Of a stretch of DNA of 64,000 bases, positions 17,681 through 26,600 are shown in pieces (the stretch's first letter is position 1; every line of letters starts with the position of its first letter). This DNA comes from an uncultured Pseudomonadales bacterium. Its GTDB lineage: Bacteria > Pseudomonadota > Gammaproteobacteria > Pseudomonadales > Azotimanducaceae. The DNA lies in NCBI GenBank assembly GCA_951813515.1, contig OX638346.1, positions 496,001-560,000 on the forward strand. Reading direction: 5' to 3'. Both the position numbers and the translations under genes were made by a program. The notes under the pieces are model-generated. The model worked only from the letters and a program-made list of their open reading frames with translations, ran no database searches and was not told where the DNA came from.

Positions 17681-18451
17681 TCACGGCAGCATCACCTCTT
17701 CGGGGTCCAGTCCCAGACGCTCCACGACCTTCAGGTACCAGCCATGCATTTCTCTGCTGACGCCGCGGTTCTTGGATGATTGGATCATTTCGACCACCCC
17801 ATTACCCCAGGCGTACTCAAGGGTGGGATCCGCCCCTTGCTCCAGCAGGTGGTGGGCGATCTCGTACTCTTTGACCGCAACCGCCGTAATTAGCGGCGTC
17901 GCCAGGGAGAGTTCCCGCCGAGCGTTGATATCGGCGCCCGCCTCGACCAGCAGCCGGACGTTCTCGGTTCGACCAAGCAATATCGCCTCGTGGATGATCG
18001 TCCTGGCGCCATACACGTTGAGCGCATTCGGATCGCCCCCGTGCCGCAGCAGCGACGCTAGGTACGCCGGATCGTTCAATTGAGCCGCCAAGTGCATAAC
18101 GGGTTTCAGGAACAGCTGCTCGATCTTCCCCGTGTACTCCCCGGCCGGAGGACGTTCGATGTCCGCTCCGTGCTCGAGCAGCGTCTCGAAGCACTCCAGG
18201 CAAAACCGGCCCAAGGACCACTTGAGCAGGTCCATCCCCTCGCGCCCCCGCGCGTTCACGTCCAGGCCCGCGGCGATCCTCTCTTCCAGGCCTCCCGCGT
18301 TGCCTCGGCGGATCGCCTTCGCCGCCGCGACCACCTCCGGCGTCGCGAAGTAATGGTCCGCGCTCTCCGGGTGGAACTGAACCGCGCAGCCCGTGTTCAT
18401 CCCGATTCCCAGTGCGCCGGCCGCGGCCAACCGCGCCATTGTACGCCGCAT
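17681..18451 (-). CDS. ankyrin-repeat lipoprotein, probable immunity protein
   Basis: The 256-residue protein has a lipoprotein-like signal peptide with a cysteine at GMNTGC, then ankyrin repeats visible as ETLLEHGADIERP, LASLLRHGGDPNALN, VRLLVEAGADINAR and HHLLEQGADPTLEY. The C terminus GWYLKVVERLGLDPEE is repeated, degraded, at 23,059-23,253. Ankyrin-repeat proteins are common immunity partners of polymorphic toxins. It lies six bases after a frameshifted lipase-like toxin remnant, so the natural reading is that it protected against that toxin at the membrane or in the periplasm. Confidence 0.8.
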   Translation of the reverse strand: MRRTMARLAAAGALGIGMNTGCAVQFHPESADHYFATPEVVAAAKAIRRGNAGGLEERIAAGLDVNARGREGMDLLKWSLGRFCLECFETLLEHGADIERPPAGEYTGKIEQLFLKPVMHLAAQLNDPAYLASLLRHGGDPNALNVYGARTIIHEAILLGRTENVRLLVEAGADINARRELSLATPLITAVAVKEYEIAHHLLEQGADPTLEYAWGNGVVEMIQSSKNRGVSREMHGWYLKVVERLGLDPEEVMLP

Positions 18452-18456
18452 CTCGT

Positions 18457-18768
18457 CTACCAGTTCGGGAAGGCTCGGTAGGAGTGCCGCTCCCAGAACG
18501 CCCCCGTGTACCGATAGGGGTGCTCGATGCGCGTCCCCGCGGCCTCCGGCAGGAACGGAACGAGATCCTGTACCACGCTCAGCGGGTCACCCGGATGTAG
18601 TGGGCGCGAATTTCGCCGGGTGCGCCCGTGCGGTAGCGGGAGTGCAGGCCCGCCGCGTTGAATGTGAGGGTCGGTGACCCCGCGATGGCAAACCGCGCCG
18701 CCGACGCCAAATCGTCGTCCTGCGAATGGCCGACCCTGGTCACGATGCCGCCGGGCCGAAAAGGGCAT
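18457..18768 (-). pseudogene. Remnant of a lipase-like Rhs C-terminal toxin
   Basis: Two frames join near 18,590. The first gives RVGHSQDDDLASAARF, SPTLTFNAAGLHSRYRTG and GEIRAHYIRVT; the second gives PLSVVQDLVPFLPEAAGTRIEHPYRY and RHSYRAF, ending at 18,457. Together they look like the C-terminal half of a lipase-type effector, with a G-H-S nucleophile elbow, NAAGLH, DPLS-like and RHS-histidine blocks. The usual GGG after the elbow has become DDD, and the frame is broken, so it should be inactive. The ankyrin lipoprotein directly downstream would be its immunity gene. Confidence 0.6.
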
Positions 18769-19111
18769 CGAACTCGGAGATGATGGATCGCACCTCCGCC
18801 TTCTGAAATCCCATTCGAGCGGAAAATTCCCCGTCGGGATTCAGTTCCAGACATGTCTCCAATCCCAATCGAATCATCCTCAATTCGTCTGTGGTCACAG
18901 AAAGCCGTTCAATCTCACCTTCGGTTCGATATATGGCATTGAATTTAAGAATGTAATCATACGCTTCATCGCCAGTTATCCCCATTCTCTTCTCAAGCTC
19001 AAGATCGTCCAGCAGTTCTACGGACTCTCCCAGCGAACCGCTTATGGCCCTTAGTTCTTCTCCACTGACCGAAATCGTCGTAGTCGTATCTGTTTCGTCG
19101 ATAATCTCCAC
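18740..19111 (-). CDS. putative immunity protein of the second Rhs toxin tip
   Basis: This 123-residue acidic protein has no signal peptide and no family I recognise. Two similar halves can be made out (EELRAISGSLGESVELLDDLELEKRMG and DELRMIRLGLETCLELNPDGEFSARMG), so it is an internal duplication. It starts 18 bases after the stop of the second Rhs gene. A small acidic gene directly after an Rhs C-terminal toxin is the standard place for its immunity gene, and that is the basis for the call. A cytoplasmic location fits a toxin that acts inside the cell. Confidence 0.65.
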   Translation of the reverse strand: MEIIDETDTTTTISVSGEELRAISGSLGESVELLDDLELEKRMGITGDEAYDYILKFNAIYRTEGEIERLSVTTDELRMIRLGLETCLELNPDGEFSARMGFQKAEVRSIISEFDALFGPAAS

Positions 19112-19129
19112 CGCCGCTTACCTTCTCCA

Positions 19130-21268
19130 TCAATGGAGCCTTGTATCGAAATAACGCCGTCCCATTTCTGGTCTGAACACGGTTCCAAGATCAACACGAG
19201 ACGGATCCCTGATCACTACAGATTGCGTCGCTTCGTCCCAATACGCGGTTCTTCCCCTCTGAAGATGCCTTGTTGCAGTTGGGTTGGCCATCACACGCCT
19301 AATGTGTGCTGCCATTTCAGCCGGAGTCTTGAATCCCAACTCCGAAGCATGTTTCGCGAACGCATGTCCGCCGGCAATCCGCTGCGCTGTCGATTCTATC
19401 AGTCTCCCGGCTGTCCGATGTGCTGCTGCCGAGGCGGGCACCCGTATCTTTACGCCGGAGGCAGTGCCGGCGACGACTTTGCCGACTCCGGCGGCACCCA
19501 GCAGCCCCGTGGCCTCACCGAACACCGGCGCAAGATCTTTGGCTAACGTCCCTTCGCATCCCCCGACGCCGTGGATGCGCTCGCAGTCCGCCTTCATCTC
19601 CGCGTGTTTGCGCTCGAGTACTCCTCGCCACCATCCCTGAATCGCCTCGCCCATGGCGGCAAAGACGCCCATGTCCGCCGGCTCTTCGGCCACCGACTCG
19701 TCCGGGATTGTGATCGTGGTGGTGACGTTGAAGCTGTACGAGTACGACTGGGTGCTCTGGCCCCAGAAGTATTCGTCGCCCACGTGCCAGACGTAGTGGT
19801 CCAGGGTCGGATCCCAGACCTGCGTCCACACCGGCAGCGCGTAGCGGTACGGAACCGACATGACCCCGCTCACCGTGACCGTGGTGGTCACCGTCATGGT
19901 GCGCCCGGTCGAGCCGCCGCCCCCGCCGCCGCCAAAGTGCATGCACCCGGAGTTCAGGGCGTCGCACGGCCCCGTTCGGACCAGCCCCGTCGGATCGACA
20001 TAGCTCAGCGGGTTGTTGCCGACGTAGCTGTAGAGGTTCCACGACTGGCTGGAAGTGGGATCCCCGACAATGGGATCCGGACTCAGGAACCTTCCCAGGC
20101 GGGGGTCGTACATCCGCCCGTTCATGTGGATCAGTCCGGTCCGGTCGAGGTGCTCGTGCCGGGTGAATCCCCGCGACACGCGCTCGCCGTGGGCGCCCAG
20201 CAGGTCTTCGATCTCCGCCTCGGTGAGCTGCCCCGTCCAGTCCGGCTTGCGCCGCTCCCCGTACGGGTCGTAACCCAGCACAACCAGCTTGTTGCCCGAT
20301 GCGTCCGTCACCGCCTCCACCGAGCCCAGGTGGTCCCGGTGCGCGTATTCGAACACCGATGTCGTGGTAGGCATCAAGCCCGCGGGGGTCGTCCTCACGT
20401 GCACGACCGAGTCCCCTATTCGGACTCGCTCCACCGTGTCGCCGCCGACCGTCACCGTCTTCTCGTACGCGCCCGCGTAGTACTTGCGCGACGTCTTCAT
20501 GGCCGTTGTGGCGCCGGACGTGACCGCCCACTCGCTCTTCTTGAAGTGGCGCGCCCCGTCCGGGCCGTAGCGGAAGCTGTCCCGCGCGGTCGGCGTGGCG
20601 TCGGTCTTGCTCTCGCCGACCGTCACTTTCTCCGCCAGGCCGCGCGCGTTCCACTCGATGAACGTGTCGTCCGCACCGACGCATGGGTCGACCTCGTCGC
20701 TATCGTCCGGATCCTTGCAGGCGTAACGCTCGATGTGGCCGCTGGTGTCGTGCGTGAACTCATGCGCCACGTTGCCGATCGTCGCCTCGGTCAGCCGGTT
20801 CGTCCCCGGTTCGTACATGTAGCCCGTCACGCTGTCGTCCGCCGACACGTCGCTGGTCTTGTATTCCAGGTTGCCGCGCAGGTCGTAGTCGAACCCCAGC
20901 GTGCGGCTCGCCGTCGCCGAGCCCGAGATATAGGTCTTCGCTTCCTTCAGGCGGTTCAGGTAGTCGTAGGCGAACTCCTCTTTCCGCTTGGACCGGCCCG
21001 CCGCCGCCCCCGCGACGCGGCTCTCGAGCGAGCCGTCGCTGCGCCAGGCGTAGGCGTTGTCCTGGATCGCCGCCGCGTTCCGCGTCGTGTCGATGCCCTT
21101 CAGCCGCCCGAGTTCGTCGTAGGACCGCTCGGTCCGCACGCCGTTGCCGTAGCTCACCGTCTTCGACTGGCCGTGGGCGGTCTGGGCCGTCACGTTCACC
21201 AGCACCGTGGAGCCGTGCTTCAGCTTCGCCGCGTAGCCGCGGTCGTTGTACTCGTGCTCGACCGTCAC
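19130..21268 (-). CDS. displaced Rhs C-terminal module with a nuclease-like toxin tip
   Basis: The 712-residue frame begins inside the YD-repeat region and lacks a signal peptide, the Ig-like region and the SpvB-like region. It carries YD repeats, the Rhs core (GRMYDPRLGRFLSPDP, YVGNNPLSYVDPTGL) and a linker ending EEPADMG. Up to that point it is nearly identical to the large Rhs gene. The last 180 residues are unrelated to it: GHAFAKHASELGF, RTAYWDEATQSVVI, DLGTVFRPEMGRRYF. This pattern resembles RNase tips of the BECR (barnase/EndoU/colicin/RelE) group, which is inference. Upstream the Rhs sequence is frameshifted, so the frame may be silent unless recombined onto the main gene. Confidence 0.8.
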   Translation of the reverse strand: MTVEHEYNDRGYAAKLKHGSTVLVNVTAQTAHGQSKTVSYGNGVRTERSYDELGRLKGIDTTRNAAAIQDNAYAWRSDGSLESRVAGAAAGRSKRKEEFAYDYLNRLKEAKTYISGSATASRTLGFDYDLRGNLEYKTSDVSADDSVTGYMYEPGTNRLTEATIGNVAHEFTHDTSGHIERYACKDPDDSDEVDPCVGADDTFIEWNARGLAEKVTVGESKTDATPTARDSFRYGPDGARHFKKSEWAVTSGATTAMKTSRKYYAGAYEKTVTVGGDTVERVRIGDSVVHVRTTPAGLMPTTTSVFEYAHRDHLGSVEAVTDASGNKLVVLGYDPYGERRKPDWTGQLTEAEIEDLLGAHGERVSRGFTRHEHLDRTGLIHMNGRMYDPRLGRFLSPDPIVGDPTSSQSWNLYSYVGNNPLSYVDPTGLVRTGPCDALNSGCMHFGGGGGGGSTGRTMTVTTTVTVSGVMSVPYRYALPVWTQVWDPTLDHYVWHVGDEYFWGQSTQSYSYSFNVTTTITIPDESVAEEPADMGVFAAMGEAIQGWWRGVLERKHAEMKADCERIHGVGGCEGTLAKDLAPVFGEATGLLGAAGVGKVVAGTASGVKIRVPASAAAHRTAGRLIESTAQRIAGGHAFAKHASELGFKTPAEMAAHIRRVMANPTATRHLQRGRTAYWDEATQSVVIRDPSRVDLGTVFRPEMGRRYFDTRLH

Positions 21269-21675
21269 CGACGACGGGTAGTCGAAAGCCGCCCGTACGC
21301 GTCGTACGTGTGGCTGCGCGTCAGCGTCGTTGTCGCGTTGGCATCGTCGACGATCGCCGTCGTCACCGTCTCCAGCCGCGCGTCCGCGTTGTAGGTGTAC
21401 GTCTCCGCGAAGTCGCTGCCGAACGGGCAGTCGCTGGCCTCCGTCCGGACCGTGTCGCGGTCGTAGCTGCGGCGCTTCAGCCGCCCATTGCCGTTGGCCG
21501 GGTCGTACTCCCAGGTGGCCGTGCCGCCGCGGCCACGGTCGCCCCCAGGTTCGGGTTCGTCACGCTCTCGCGGTTGCCCGCGGCGTCGTAGGCGAACGTC
21601 GTCGTCTGGCAGCCGGTGGTCACCGTCTTGAGCCGCCCGGCACCGTACGCGTAGCGCGTCTCGACCTGCTTAGCT
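21269..21675 (-). pseudogene. Broken 5' continuation of the displaced Rhs module
   Basis: Rhs similarity continues upstream of 21,268 but is disrupted. A one-base deletion occurs in the segment matching GRLASTTYPSSV (near 21,280), and about 115 bases are missing near 21,530 relative to the main gene. Similarity stops near 21,675. The module therefore has no intact start of its own. Confidence 0.75.
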
Positions 21676-22212
21676 TGAGATGCCGCCCTGCGCGGTGATG
21701 CTCTGGCGCGGTTACAGCTCGCTTAGAACGACGTACAGCGGTGGCCTGGCGAAGCGGCGCTTGGTGTCGAGTACGACTACCTGAATCCGCTGACGGGCAC
21801 GACGATGCGCGTCTCGGGTCGGATGCCGAGCCCCGCGACTCGTTCCGCCGAACACAAAGCGGCAGTCAAAACCATGTCCGTTTACCACGATTGGACAACC
21901 GTACGGGTACCGACCAGCTTCGTTTGGCGACGTCCTCCCTCCTCGGTCGTAAAGGAACGTCACCTCAACTACGGCGGCGGGCTGCATCGTCCTCATGGAT
22001 TTCTCGGGATGGGCATTGACGGCAATACCTCCGGCTTCAGTGTCGAAAGCACCTCATCTAAGACGACGTATGACCGGACGCCTCCATAAACTGTCCACTG
22101 AAACGGGTCAGGTCCAAACCCGCCGGAATCGTGCTGTAAACCATCGACGATGACACGGCCACACAGATGCGAGCGCAACGCCGCAAAAGTTGGGTCCCTT
22201 GGAGAAACACGA
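21676..22212. other. Non-coding junction in the Rhs array
   Basis: About 540 bases with open frames on both strands, the longest on the plus strand at 21,805-22,089, but none has a convincing start, composition or known domain. It is probably residue of older cassettes. I could not tie any part of it to the Rhs genes. Confidence 0.4.
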
Positions 22213-23028
22213 TCAGTGGGTAGCCGCCGACGCGCCTACAAGAGACTCAAGTGCAGAGATCTGTGCTTCGAGCCTCCTGGCGGCTTTGTTGAACGGACAG
22301 GGTTGCATGTCTCTACAGAACTCTCTCCAACTCTCAAGAGCACTACGGGACTCCTCAAGCGAGGACCGCACAACATCCAGGTGGTCATGGAGTGGAACAA
22401 ACACCAGCCCTCGTCGGACATTCACCACCACTGGCCAAGCAGGTGCGTCCGGTCGTCCGATACCGAATATGTCTTTCGAAAACACCATCCCTACGGTTTC
22501 ACGTTCGCCCCCCGGCTCCAAAATGACTGGCGGAGAAACCGACCAGATCTCCCCAATCCGGCGACCAGAATCGGCTTGAAATACTTCTATCGAGAAATGC
22601 TCTTCATTCGATGGATCAATACCTGAAGTCGCCACCACCAGGTCAGTTTCTCCTTTTGGATCCGAAAGCAAAGAAAACGTGACTTTCGCTCCCTCCAACG
22701 AACAGCACGTCGTCGTTGATAGTAGTTGTCCGCCAGGGCCATATATCAAAACGTCGTAGCGCCATTCTCCAGGGATAAACCGGGCTTCGACCTTCCCGAT
22801 ATCACTAGTTATCGCTAGCGCAGCATCAATGGCAATCGCTTCGCGCCGTGTATCGGTCGGACATTCTTGTTCCACTAGTCGTAGGCCGGATAGGGAATCC
22901 TCCTCTGCATGAACGCCGCACGGGAAAAGCACTGTAATACATGCACAGATCCCCATGCTAAACAGGAACCCGTACGTCGGTGCTCCCCACGCCTCGCTCT
23001 TCGGTAGCTGGGCCATCATGGTTCCCAA
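22213..23028 (-). CDS. secreted hypothetical protein in the Rhs cassette array
   Basis: I do not recognise this 271-residue protein. It has an N-terminal hydrophobic segment (GFLFSMGICACITVLFPCGVHA) that looks like a signal peptide, then a beta-rich middle (YDVLIYGPGGQLLSTTTCC, VTFSLLSDPKGETDLVVATSG) and a helical C-terminal hairpin (SALESWREFCRDMQPCPFNKAARRL). Cysteine pairs suggest disulphides, so it is probably periplasmic. It lies between an ankyrin remnant and a displaced Rhs module. An immunity role against a periplasm-acting toxin, or a passenger of a lost cassette, are both possible. Confidence 0.6.
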   Translation of the reverse strand: MGTMMAQLPKSEAWGAPTYGFLFSMGICACITVLFPCGVHAEEDSLSGLRLVEQECPTDTRREAIAIDAALAITSDIGKVEARFIPGEWRYDVLIYGPGGQLLSTTTCCSLEGAKVTFSLLSDPKGETDLVVATSGIDPSNEEHFSIEVFQADSGRRIGEIWSVSPPVILEPGGERETVGMVFSKDIFGIGRPDAPAWPVVVNVRRGLVFVPLHDHLDVVRSSLEESRSALESWREFCRDMQPCPFNKAARRLEAQISALESLVGASAATH

Positions 23029-23058
23029 TCAAAATAGTCGGCAGGGTCTACACGGGCG

Positions 23059-23253
23059 TCAGCGAACAGGCCCGGAGTACGCTCCTTCGTCGCGGTCCGG
23101 CCCAAGTCGATCAACGACCTTCAGGTACCAATCGCGCATCTCGATGTTCCCAACGCCGCGGTCATTGATCCGGAGTGAGGCGGCATGCGGCTTTGCGCCA
23201 GCTCCGCGCGTGGACTCAATCGAGAGACAATGCTCCCCTGAGTCCACCACCAC
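23059..23253 (-). pseudogene. Remnant of an ankyrin-type immunity protein
   Basis: The segment INDRGVGNIEMRDWYLKVVDRLGPDRDE matches the C terminus of the ankyrin lipoprotein at 17,681 (SKNRGVSREMHGWYLKVVERLGLDPEE). The ankyrin repeats themselves are gone. It overlaps the end of the immunity gene at 23,216. It marks a second, lost ankyrin-linked cassette. Confidence 0.65.
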
Positions 23254-23605
23254 CTCGCCACCAACTCAAATCTAATGGAGGTTGCTCATCGAGCCGATCT
23301 AGAGGAACCCGCACGAACCCGCAGTGCACTTTAGTTCCATCTTTCCGCAAATCGGCAAGTGACGAGCCTACATACCTAGGCGAGCCTTGCAAATACTCAT
23401 ACCGAACGTCAGCGAATGTAAACGGCTCCTTCAAACGGAGCAGGATTGCTTCGCCGGCCGGAGCAAAACCACTGGTGGGCCGAACCCCTTCTCTCAATAC
23501 GGTACAGTGCAAAGGCTTCCACGAAATGGACTCTCCAAGATCCCACGGATCACTCATAACGATAGTAACCGATTGGCCCACGAGCGTAGGAGTCAGATTG
23601 CTCAT
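23216..23605 (-). CDS. putative immunity protein of the large Rhs toxin
   Basis: This 129-residue protein without signal peptide starts inside the stop codon of the large Rhs gene (ATGA at 23,602-23,605), so translation is almost certainly coupled. I do not recognise its family. It contains TPTLVGQSVTIVMSDPWD near the N terminus and ends in a tryptophan- and glycine-rich tail (LSWWRGGGGLRG). Position and coupling are the classical signature of the immunity protein that neutralises the toxin tip encoded just upstream. It should act in the cytoplasm. Confidence 0.75.
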   Translation of the reverse strand: MSNLTPTLVGQSVTIVMSDPWDLGESISWKPLHCTVLREGVRPTSGFAPAGEAILLRLKEPFTFADVRYEYLQGSPRYVGSSLADLRKDGTKVHCGFVRVPLDRLDEQPPLDLSWWRGGGGLRGALSLD

Positions 23606-26600
23606 GGCGTGCCATCTACCCTTTTGATTATTACGGGCACTATCCCTGTAGCCTCTCGTTCCATTCCACCTCCTGGCATGCGATTGAGTGGGGGCACTCT
23701 CTTTGGAGGAGTGAGCGCGTTTGCCGGTATTTCCATTGTAACTCGCACCTCTGGCGTGTATTCCAACGCGAGGCGTATCCGCGCTCTCCGGGCGCTACGA
23801 TTGGCCGCGTCGGTCACGAAGTGCGTGCCTTCTCTCCCGCCTCGAAGCAACCCCGTTTCTCTTGTTGCCTCCAGTTCCGCCCTCGACATCCATCGCTGAA
23901 CGGTCTCCGACTCGTCAGCGATCCTTGTCGCCGCCCCGGCACCTCCCTTTATCCCGGCCTTCGCGAGCACGCGTGCACCGTATCCGACGCCGGTCGCAGA
24001 AATAGCGATCTCCCCGACACCGAGGACCCAATCGGTCCACTCGCAGTTGCCCTCCATGTTGCAGCGCACCAGGTCGTAGCCCGGTATGAGAATCGATGCG
24101 CCGACATCGGCCGCCGCAATTGCCAGTCCGCCCATGTCCGCCGGCTCTTCGGCCACCGACTCGTCCGGGATTGTGATCGTGGTAGTGACGTTGAAGCTGT
24201 ACGAGTACGACTGGGTGCTCTGGCCCCAGAAGTATTCGTCGCCCACGTGCCAGACGTAGTGGTCCAGGGTCGGATCCCAGACCTGCGTCCACACCGGCAG
24301 CGCGTAGCGGTACGGAACCGACATGACCCCGCTCACCGTGACCGTGGTGGTCACCGTCATGGTGCGCCCGGTCGAGCCGCCGCCCCCGCCGCCGCCAAAG
24401 TGCATGCACCCGGAGTTCAGGGCGTCGCACGGCCCCGTTCGGACCAGCCCCGTCGGATCGACATAGCTCAGCGGGTTGTTGCCGACGTAGCTGTAGAGGT
24501 TCCACGACTGGCTGGAAGTGGGATCCCCGACAATGGGATCCGGACTCAGGAACCTTCCCAGGCGGGGGTCGTACATCCGCCCGTTCATGTGGATCAGTCC
24601 GGTCCGGTCGAGGTGCTCGTGCCGGGTGAATCCCCGCGACACGCGCTCGCCGTGGGCGCCCAGCAGGTCTTCGATCTCCGCCTCGGTGAGCTGCCCCGTC
24701 CAGTCCGGCTTGCGCCGCTCCCCGTACGGGTCGTAACCCAGCACAACCAGCTTGTTGCCCGATGCGTCCGTCACCGCCTCCACCGAGCCCAGGTGGTCCC
24801 GGTGCGCGTATTCGAACACCGATGTCGTGGTAGGCATCAAGCCCGCGGGGGTCGTCCTCACGTGCACGACCGAGTCCCCTATTCGGACTCGCTCCACCGT
24901 GTCGCCGCCGACCGTCACCGTCTTCTCGTACGCGCCCGCGTAGTACTTGCGCGACGTCTTCATGGCCGTTGTGGCGCCGGACGTGACCGCCCACTCGCTC
25001 TTCTTGAAGTGGCGCGCCCCGTCCGGGCCGTAGCGGAAGCTGTCCCGCGCGGTCGGCGTGGCGTCGGTCTTGCTCTCGCCCACCGTCACCTTCTCCGCCA
25101 GCCCGCGCGCGTTCCACTCGATGAACGTGTCGTCCACGCCGTCGCAAGGGTCGTCCTCGTCGCTATCGTCCGGGTCCTTGCAGGCGTACTGCTCGATGTG
25201 GCCGCTGGTGTCGTGCGTGAACTCACGCGCCACGTCGCCGATCGTCGCCTCTCTCAGCCTGTTCGTCCCCAGGTCCGGGTCATAGTCGTAGCCCGTCACG
25301 TCGCCGGTCTTGGTCTTGAGATTGCCGTGCAGGTCGTAGCGGAATGTCAACGTCCGGCTCGCGGTCGAGGAGTCCCCCAGGTGGGTCGTCGCCCCCGTCA
25401 GCCGGTTCAGGTAGTCGTAGGCGAACCTCTCGCGCCTGACCCCGCTCCCCGCGCGGGCCGTGCGCCTCTGGAGCGAGCCGTCGCTGCGCCAGGCGTAGGT
25501 GTTGTCCTGGATTTTCGCCCCGCGCCGAATCGTGTCGATGTCGGTCAGCCGCCCCAGCTTGTCGTAGGACCGACTCGTCCGCACGCCGTTGCCGTAGCTC
25601 TCCGTCTTCGGCTGGCCGTAGGCCGTCTGCGCCGTCACATTCACCAGCGTCGTGGAGCCGTGCTTCAGCTTCGCCGCGTAGCCCCGCTCGTTGTACTCGT
25701 GCGTGACCGTCACTGACGACGGGTACGTCGTCGACGCCAGCCGTCCGTAGTCGTCGTACGCGTGGCTGCGCGTCAGCGTCGTGGTCGCGTTCGCATCGTC
25801 GACCATCGACGTCCGCACCTGCGTCAGCCGCGCGTCCGTGTTGTATTCGTACGTCTCCGCGAAGTCGCCGCCGAACGCGCAGGACGAGGCGCTCGTCAGG
25901 ATCGTATCCCGGTCGTAGCTACGACGCTTCAGCAGCCCTTTGCCGTTGGCCGGGTCGTACTCCCAAGTGCCCGTGCCGCCGCGGTCCGCCGCGCAGGTGC
26001 GCCGCCCCAGCTTGTCGTAGCCGTAGTGGGTCGCGCCGCGCGCGTCGGTGCGCTCGGTCAGCTCGCCGTGGCCGTTGTGGGCGAACTTGGCGCTCACCAT
26101 GTCGGCGCCCGCGCTCACGGCCGCCCCCAGGTTCGGGTTCTCGACGCTCTCGCGGTTGCCCGCGGCGTCGTAGGCGAACGTCGTCGTCTGGCCGCCGGTG
26201 GTCACCGTCTCGAGCCGCCCGGCGCCGTCGTAGGCGTAGCTCGTCTCGACCTGGTTGCCGGCATCCTCGCCCGTCTGCTCGGCGCCCTCGGTGGTCGACA
26301 CCAGCTCGCCCAGCACGTTGTGCGTCCGCTTCGTCTCGCGCGTCGCAAGCACCTGGTTCCCGTTCGCGGCCTTCACGGTCTCCGTGACCGTCGCCGTCAC
26401 ACCGTTGGTCGCCGCGGCGTACGTGACTCCCGTCGCGCCGCCGTCCGGCCGGGCAACGCCCGTCAGCCGGTCGCGGATGTCATAGGTGTAGCGGGTGTAC
26501 TCCGCCGTCTCGCCCGCGTGGTGCGGCTCGCTCTCGCAAACCATCCGGCCGCGCGCGTCGTGGAACACGTCCACCCTGCGGTCGACGCCGCCGAATCCCT

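Noticed and set aside
19571..21394. 607-codon plus-strand open frame over the second Rhs module
   Set aside because: It is the opposite-strand shadow of the YD-repeat coding sequence; its translation is arginine/valine-rich, has no domain, and is repeated at 23,821-25,716 over the main Rhs gene for the same reason.
21805..22089. 94-codon plus-strand frame in the Rhs junction
   Set aside because: No ribosome-binding site, no known domain and no protein-like composition; kept only as part of a non-coding stretch.
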